Source of the DNA: a virus
Reading direction: 5' to 3' (one strand)
IMG/VR virus record: IMGVR_UViG_3300037502_001622
Location: 1-25,847 of that record
Length of the DNA stretch: 25,847 nt
The translations under genes and the position numbers were made by a program. Numbering within the stretch: the first letter of the stretch is position 1; every line of letters begins with the position of its first letter. Positions 22,911 through 25,847 of this stretch are shown here, in pieces. A model generated the notes under the pieces. It saw only the letters and a program-made list of their open reading frames with translations, was not told where the DNA came from and searched no databases.

Positions 22911-23124
22911 CCATTTCCGGCTGCGCGAAACGCCAGCTAAGTCTAAAAGGCGGGGATGGGATAGAGGCCGTGGAATAAGTAGCCACGGAGCCGGGGTCGA
23001 CACCCGCTATATCCGTTCAGAAGTGGGCACGGCTACCTGATAGAGCGTTGTTACGCAATACATCTCCGTGTAAGTCTGGCAAAAACCTGTTTTTGCTAGT
23101 TGGTCGGTCTTTGGGCCTTTAGGG
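22911..23124. other. Non-coding region with several hairpins, role unknown
   Basis: No credible gene. Structures include GCTG-c-GCG/CGC-CAGC (22920-22937, AAA loop). A possible three-way junction at 22959-23014 has GGATA/TATCC closing CCGTGG/CCACGG (22968-22973 with 22983-22988) and CGGG/CCCG with a 7-base loop (22992-23006). A competing pair is GCCGTG (22967-22972) with CACGGC (23028-23033). Others are GCGT-tgtt-ACGC (23045-23056) and GCAAAAAC/GTTTTTGC (23079-23096). It lies upstream of the rightward promoter. It may be an origin, a second RNA or regulator sites; the sequence alone does not decide. Confidence 0.4.
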
Positions 23125-23138
23125 ATTGCAAACAGTTT
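23125..23138. repeat. Inverted 14-base element, right copy
   Basis: ATTGCAAACAGTTT, exact reverse complement of 22678-22691. The flanking bases are not shared, so the identity is confined to the -35/operator element. Confidence 0.8.
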
Positions 23139-23154
23139 CTAAAACAGATAATCT
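23126..23154 (+). promoter_or_regulatory. Rightward early promoter
   Basis: -35 TTGCAA (23126-23131). The -10 is either GATAAT (23147-23152, 15-base spacer) or TAATCT (23149-23154, 17-base spacer). ATG of the first gene at 23173 with CGGAG just before, so the leader would be very short. The AACAGTTT box sits right after the -35, as at the leftward promoter. Confidence 0.6.
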
Positions 23155-23172
23155 ACCCAAAACGGAGATTTT

Positions 23173-23376
23173 ATGGATACCCAAGAAGTAGGCAATTTGA
23201 TCGCCAAAGTCCCGCAGGGCTTAAGTCCTGACGAGTTCCTGATGGCTTTAGCTAACCTAGTGGAGTCCACGACCCGCGAGGCTTGCGCCCGTGAGATTGA
23301 GGTCGAGGTTGCGGACTATGACCGGGATTACCGCGAGGTAGGTCTTGAGCTGGCAGCTCAGGTGAGGTCTAAATGA
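23173..23376 (+). CDS. Small hypothetical early protein
   Basis: 67 residues, ATG 23173 after CGGAGATTTT. MDTQEVGNLIAKVPQGLSPDEFLMALANLVESTTREACAREIEVEVADYDRDYREVGLELAAQVRSK is acidic and helical, with no family recognised. First gene of the rightward operon, ATGA-coupled to the next. The ACARE segment resembles a motif seen in many small phage proteins (R-x-x-CA-x-E/L), of unknown meaning. Confidence 0.6.
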   Translation: MDTQEVGNLIAKVPQGLSPDEFLMALANLVESTTREACAREIEVEVADYDRDYREVGLELAAQVRSK

Positions 23377-23642
23377 CCCGCGAGGACATTGAGAACCTAG
23401 CTTTGGGAGTGGGAATGATTCGCACCCAAGGAGACCTGATTAAACCCCTGTGGACGGCCTCAGACGCTCAACTGGGTAAGCTGGTTGAGACCGTGGTTGC
23501 CGAGGTCAAGCAAAGCGCCTCAGAGTACGTTGTGCGGGCGATTAAGAAGGCCGTGGAGTACGAGAGAGCCGAGTGCGCCAAACTTGCGGGGTATGTGAGC
23601 AAGGAAGCCGCCAAGTCAATACGGGAGCGTGAGAATGACTGA
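23373..23642 (+). CDS. Small helical hypothetical early protein
   Basis: 89 residues, ATGA-coupled. It is helical throughout: IENLALGVGMIRTQGDLIKPLWTASDAQLGKLVETVVAEVKQ, then AIKKAVEYERAECAKLAGYVSKEAAKSIRERE. The ERAECAKLA segment parallels the REACARE segment of the gene before it. This type of protein is common upstream of phage replication genes without a known activity. The next gene starts eight bases before its stop. Confidence 0.6.
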   Translation: MTREDIENLALGVGMIRTQGDLIKPLWTASDAQLGKLVETVVAEVKQSASEYVVRAIKKAVEYERAECAKLAGYVSKEAAKSIREREND

Positions 23643-24015
23643 CTTTGAGACGTTCTGGAAGGCTTACCCCAAAAAGGTAGCCAAGGGTGACGCGAGGAAG
23701 GCTTGGAAGCAGACCGACCAGATCCGTCCAGAGTTGGGCGAGTTGATAGAAGCCATAGAAGCTCAATGCCGGTCAGACCAATGGCGTAAGAATGATGGTC
23801 AGTTCATTCCCTACCCTGCGACATGGCTACGCCAAGAGAGGTGGTCTGACGAGCTGAAGGTTACTTTGCCGGGGGTAGTCCAAGGCAAAGAGTGGCACGA
23901 GACTTGGGCAGGGATACAGGCCAAAGGCCGAGAGCTGGGCATCGATGAGAGCCAGTTCACCCACCCGCAAGACTTTAAGAGCGCGGTCATGCGCGGATCG
24001 GTCAAGGTTGCATGA
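23635..24015 (+). CDS. Replication-associated protein of the FWxAYP type
   Basis: 126 residues from ATG 23635; an in-frame GTG two codons upstream is possible but lies further into the previous gene. MTDFETFWKAYPKKVAKGDARKAWKQT, EAIEAQCRSDQW and GQFIPYPATWLRQERW are the helical block that forms the C-terminus of many phage and plasmid replication-initiator proteins (for example lambda O-type or DnaT-like proteins). Here it is the whole protein with a short C-terminal extension and no separate N-terminal DNA-binding domain. It is probably a small replication or loader protein. ATGA coupling to the next gene. Confidence 0.68.
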   Translation: MTDFETFWKAYPKKVAKGDARKAWKQTDQIRPELGELIEAIEAQCRSDQWRKNDGQFIPYPATWLRQERWSDELKVTLPGVVQGKEWHETWAGIQAKGRELGIDESQFTHPQDFKSAVMRGSVKVA

Positions 24016-24230
24016 CCTGTGAAAAGTGCGAAAAGGACTCCCGGATCTTTGATCTGCAATGCCACGGTTGCCGAGATAGGCTGGTCATGGGCATAGACTG
24101 TAAGGTTCTCCGAGAGATAGAGGCCAAGTATTTAGACATGAAGTTTGGGTTCTTACCGGACTACAAGAAGGAACCACATTGCGGTTGCACCACGGTCTGC
24201 CTGAGAAAGTCTAGGTTGCGTGAACAATAA
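24012..24230 (+). CDS. Small zinc-ribbon-like protein
   Basis: 72 residues, ATGA-coupled. C3, C6, C17 and C20 (TCEKC...QCHGC) make a four-Cys Zn site in the first 20 residues, and C30, H56, C57, C59 and C63 (PHCGCTTVC) could make a second. Basic C-terminus (RKSRLRE). Possibly a nucleic-acid binding or adaptor protein. The following gene starts inside its end (GTG 24220). Confidence 0.6.
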   Translation: MTCEKCEKDSRIFDLQCHGCRDRLVMGIDCKVLREIEAKYLDMKFGFLPDYKKEPHCGCTTVCLRKSRLREQ

Positions 24231-24477
24231 GCTCACAGCCCCCCAAAGACGGCACTTGGCGGCTGTTAAATCCTTGCCCTGCGGGGTCTGCGGAGCCTCA
24301 GAACCCTCTGATGCCCACCACATAGAACAAGGGCTTCAGTACACCTGTATACCCCTTTGTAAGGACTGCCACCAAGGTTCCCACAACGGTATTCACGGTC
24401 GCAAGGCTATCTGGAACGTACTTAAAAAGACTGAAATGACGGTACTCAATGACACTATAGAAAGGTTACTGAAATGA
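24220..24477 (+). CDS. HNH-type nuclease, Ref-like
   Basis: 85 residues from GTG 24220. APQRRHLAAVKSLPCGVCGASEPSDAHHIEQGLQYTCIPLCKDCHQGSHNGIHG fits a treble-clef HNH domain: C21-x-x-C24, D-A-H33-H34-I, C47-x-x-C50-H51 and H55. The block K-S-L-P-C-x-V-C-G...DAHHI...PLC resembles the Ref family of phage recombination nucleases (P1 Ref cuts at RecA filaments), but this protein is only the nuclease core. Next to RusA and upstream of the PP-loop gene. ATGA-coupled to that gene at 24474. Confidence 0.75.
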   Translation: MNNKLTAPQRRHLAAVKSLPCGVCGASEPSDAHHIEQGLQYTCIPLCKDCHQGSHNGIHGRKAIWNVLKKTEMTVLNDTIERLLK

Positions 24478-25244
24478 GACAACCTTATGTAGTGGCGTTC
24501 GGAGGAGGCACAGACAGCACCGCAATGGTTATAGAGTTGGTTCACCGTAAGGAACCGATAGACTTAATTTTATTTGCCGATACGGGTGGGGAAAGGCCAG
24601 AAACTTACAGTCATATACAAACTTTTAGCCAATGGCTGAAAGAACGTGGTTACCCAGAAATAGTAACCGTTTGGAAGGTAAAGGACGGGAAACGGCTAAC
24701 CTTAGAACAGGATTGTTTGGAACACAAAGGGCTACCGTCAATTGCCTACGGGTTTAAACGGTGTAGCGACCATTTTAAAATACGGCCCCAAAACATTTAT
24801 TTACGGGACTGGCAGCCAGCGGTTGACGCTTGGGATGCTGGGCTCAAAGTCATTAAATACATAGGCTATGACGCTGGAGAAACGAGGCGAAAAGAAAATG
24901 CCGATAAAAGGGTAGACAATAAATATGACTACCGTTACCCCCTGATAGATTGGGGGTGGGAAAGGGAAGAATGTATAGAAGCAATAAACAAGGCTGGAAT
25001 CCAACTTCCGGGTAAAAGTGCTTGTTTTTTTTGCCCGTCAAGTAGGCCAAAAGAAATAATAGAAATACACGAAAAACACCCTGATTTAATGAAACGGGCT
25101 CTAGCGATGGAATCACAGGCAGAACTGACAACAATCAAGGGTTTGGGTAGAAATTACGCTTGGAGCGAGGTTATTGCCATGCACAAAGCTCAAATAACTC
25201 TACCTTTTGTTGGGTTTGATTTGCCCTGTGAGTGTACCGAATGA
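24474..25244 (+). CDS. PAPS-reductase-like PP-loop ATP pyrophosphatase
   Basis: 256 residues, ATGA-coupled. FGGGTDSTAM (residues 9-18) is the PP-loop that grips ATP, and FADTGGERPETY (34-45) is the second family motif. C97 (KRCSDHFKIRP), C184 and C187 (CFFCPSS) and C252 and C254 may bind an Fe-S cluster or carry sulfur. Phage members of this family lack a proven single role. DndC, the phosphorothioation enzyme, and tRNA thiolases belong to the same superfamily, so DNA or RNA modification is a candidate. No dnd partners are visible here. The gene is richer in A/T than its neighbours, a hint of separate origin. Confidence 0.82.
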   Translation: MRQPYVVAFGGGTDSTAMVIELVHRKEPIDLILFADTGGERPETYSHIQTFSQWLKERGYPEIVTVWKVKDGKRLTLEQDCLEHKGLPSIAYGFKRCSDHFKIRPQNIYLRDWQPAVDAWDAGLKVIKYIGYDAGETRRKENADKRVDNKYDYRYPLIDWGWEREECIEAINKAGIQLPGKSACFFCPSSRPKEIIEIHEKHPDLMKRALAMESQAELTTIKGLGRNYAWSEVIAMHKAQITLPFVGFDLPCECTE

Positions 25245-25591
25245 AAAGACTTTCCCTGCCTTGGCCCCCCAAGGAGCTGAGTCCGAATTACTCAGGCCAT
25301 TGGGCTCCACAGGCATCAGCCAAAAAGAAGTACCGGTTTGCGGTCAGGATGCTGGCTACCCAAGCCAAGTGGGAGATTCCGGAGGACGGCCCGATATATC
25401 TGGAGGTGGAGTTCTACCCCCCGGACAGAAGGCCACGGGATAAGGACAACATGGTTGGTGCTTTCAAGGCGGGGCAAGACGGGCTTGCGGACGCATGGAA
25501 AATCAACGATAAAAGAATTGATTGCACATATAAAGTGAGCGATCAAGTAAGCGGTATGGTGAAAGTTAAACTTTTAGGAGGAAAACCATGA
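25241..25591 (+). CDS. rusA: RusA-type Holliday junction resolvase
   Basis: 116 residues from ATG 25241, overlapping the previous stop (ATGA); an in-frame GTG at 25232 is less likely. LPWPPKELSPNYSGHWAPQASAKKKYR is the RusA entry motif. The active-site acids fit D67 and D69 (RDKDN), K76 (GAFKAGQDGLAD) and D90 (INDKRI), as in E. coli RusA (D70, D72, K76, D91). It cuts four-way DNA junctions from recombination or replication, complementing the ERF/exonuclease/SSB set coded on the other strand. Confidence 0.9.
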   Translation: MKRLSLPWPPKELSPNYSGHWAPQASAKKKYRFAVRMLATQAKWEIPEDGPIYLEVEFYPPDRRPRDKDNMVGAFKAGQDGLADAWKINDKRIDCTYKVSDQVSGMVKVKLLGGKP

Positions 25592-25716
25592 AAAAGCTAG
25601 TCGCAGTAGTTCTGTTGTCTGTTACCGGTGTAGCGTTTGCAGCTTGCCCACCCTATGCACCCTACGGCTGTCAGCAGACCGCCAGCGGGAAAATGCTGTG
25701 CGGTTGTGGTAGATAA
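25588..25716 (+). CDS. Exported four-cysteine micropeptide
   Basis: 42 residues, ATG 25588 sharing ATGA with the RusA stop and preceded by AGGAGG. MKKLVAVVLLSVTGVAFA is a textbook Sec signal with a likely cut after AFA. The mature ~24 residues hold C20, C28, C38 and C40 (ACPPYAPYGC, then GKMLCGCGR), so two disulphides are possible in the periplasm. No match to a known toxin or inhibitor is clear to me, though similar short Cys-rich exported peptides occur in some other phages. It may alter the envelope or block other phages; inferred only from export. Confidence 0.7.
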   Translation: MKKLVAVVLLSVTGVAFAACPPYAPYGCQQTASGKMLCGCGR

Positions 25717-25723
25717 TTAAACC

Positions 25724-25781
25724 GGGAGGCGTAACGGCTGGATGCAACGTGAGATCCGGTTGTTGTACACAAACGCCTCCC
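25724..25781 (+). ncRNA. Candidate structured RNA element / leader hairpin
   Basis: GGGAGGCGT (25724-25732) pairs perfectly with ACGCCTCCC (25773-25781). Inside, bases 25733-25743 and 25754-25764 form an 11-pair helix that includes three G-U pairs, with a 10-base loop (25744-25753) and an 8-base bulge on the 3' side (25765-25772). The G-U pairs would become A-C on the other strand, so the plus-strand RNA is the folded form. It has no T-run, so it is not a simple terminator. It starts eight bases after the micropeptide gene. No riboswitch or ribozyme family recognised. Confidence 0.55.
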
Positions 25782-25784
25782 ATT

Positions 25785-25803
25785 AACAGTTTATAATACT
25801 GTT
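25785..25803. promoter_or_regulatory. Palindromic operator centred on a TATAAT -10 box
   Basis: AACAGT (25785-25790) and ACTGTT (25798-25803) are inverted repeats separated by seven bases that contain a perfect TATAAT (25792-25797). A dimeric regulator bound here would cover the -10 box. The half-site AACAGTTT is the same as in the two 14-base promoter elements. A good -35 is not visible at 17 bases, so it may need an activator. The right half-site ends immediately before the ATG of the next gene. Confidence 0.6.
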
Positions 25804-25847
25804 ATGGAACCCAAAAAGCGCACCCGTAGGCCGTTTCTGAGCCGAGA
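25804..25847 (+). CDS. Start of a basic protein, cut by the window edge
   Basis: ATG at 25804 gives MEPKKRTRRPFLSR and runs off the window. The A of the ATG is seven bases after the TATAAT, where transcription should begin, and no ribosome site precedes it, so the mRNA may be leaderless, as is the lambda cI message from PRM. The basic start (KKRTRR) suits a nucleic-acid binding protein, perhaps a regulator. Too short to assign. Confidence 0.45.
   Translation, partial: MEPKKRTRRPFLSR

Noticed and set aside
22992-23006. T-arm-like GGGGTCGACACCC suggesting a tRNA
   Set aside because: The stem and loop do not fit a 5-pair T arm with TTCRA loop, and no D arm, anticodon arm or 7-pair acceptor can be built around it.
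22692-23124. Possible attP or integration region in the intergenic interval
   Set aside because: No integrase or excisionase is coded in the window and no typical core with arm sites is seen.
24801-25138. Minus-strand frames opposite the PP-loop gene
   Set aside because: They lie antisense to a gene with clear family motifs, have no ribosome sites and code hydrophobic nonsense.
25738-25760. Hammerhead-like core in the right-edge hairpin
   Set aside because: The bases resemble CTGATGA only in part, and the GAAA and cleavage-site segments are missing.

Overview
The window is a contiguous piece of a tailed double-stranded DNA phage genome with a P22-like (short-tailed) virion plan. The evidence is a P22 gp5-type coat protein tail end at the left edge, tail-accessory proteins of the P22 gp4 and gp10 types, and a run of three large Ala/Gln-rich proteins in the place where P22 carries its DNA-ejection proteins. 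Genes are tightly packed, with many ATGA, TAATG and GTGA overlaps and AGGAG/CGGAGA-type ribosome sites. GTG and TTG starts are used several times. Gram-negative signals (a lipoprotein, a 3TM-type holin and an M15 endolysin) point to a Gram-negative, possibly freshwater, host, but the host cannot be fixed from this window. Terminase, portal, scaffold and any integrase lie outside it or are absent.

Layout: (1) bases 2-19058, plus strand, is the late region. It runs from coat protein and a small possible capsid decoration protein to an intrinsic terminator that abuts the ribosome site of a glycosyltransferase. A roughly 7 kb adhesion cassette follows: a small beta protein, a 961-residue fibre, an 868-residue poly-glycine protein built of three repeats, and three small proteins. 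Then come the gp4-like and gp10-like tail proteins, which share a wandering ~68-residue module, followed by small proteins, a cupin, three ejection-type proteins, a collar-domain fibre, and a lysis block of three membrane proteins, a holin and an M15 peptidase. A strong terminator closes the block at 19090-19115. (2) Bases 22618 down to 19114, minus strand, form an early operon of small Zn-finger-like and HTH-like proteins, then ERF annealase, YqaJ/lambda-exo type nuclease and SSB. It ends with four tiny genes, including an overlapping membrane-protein/lipoprotein pair. (3) Bases 22619-23172 are a ~550-base non-coding divergent control region. Two outward promoters share an identical 14-base element in inverted orientation, and between them lies a dense set of hairpins, including a candidate terminator-ended RNA with a predicted pseudoknot. 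(4) Bases 23173-25716, plus strand, form a second early operon: small proteins, a replication-associated FW-x-x-YP protein, a Zn protein, an HNH/Ref-like nuclease, a PAPS-reductase-like PP-loop enzyme, RusA resolvase, and a 42-residue exported four-cysteine peptide. (5) At the right edge a hairpin RNA is followed by a palindrome centred on TATAAT, with the ATG of a basic protein at the predicted transcription start, so its mRNA may be leaderless.

How it fits together: the two early operons appear to supply recombination-dependent replication (annealing, resection, ssDNA coating, Holliday-junction cutting). They may be co-regulated through the AACAGTTT box seen at both divergent promoters and at the right-edge promoter. 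The late operon builds capsid, tail machine, adhesins, ejection proteins and lysis functions. The least explained parts are the structured non-coding control region, the right-edge RNA/operator, the secreted micropeptide, the overlapping membrane/lipoprotein pair, and the module shared by the two tail proteins.
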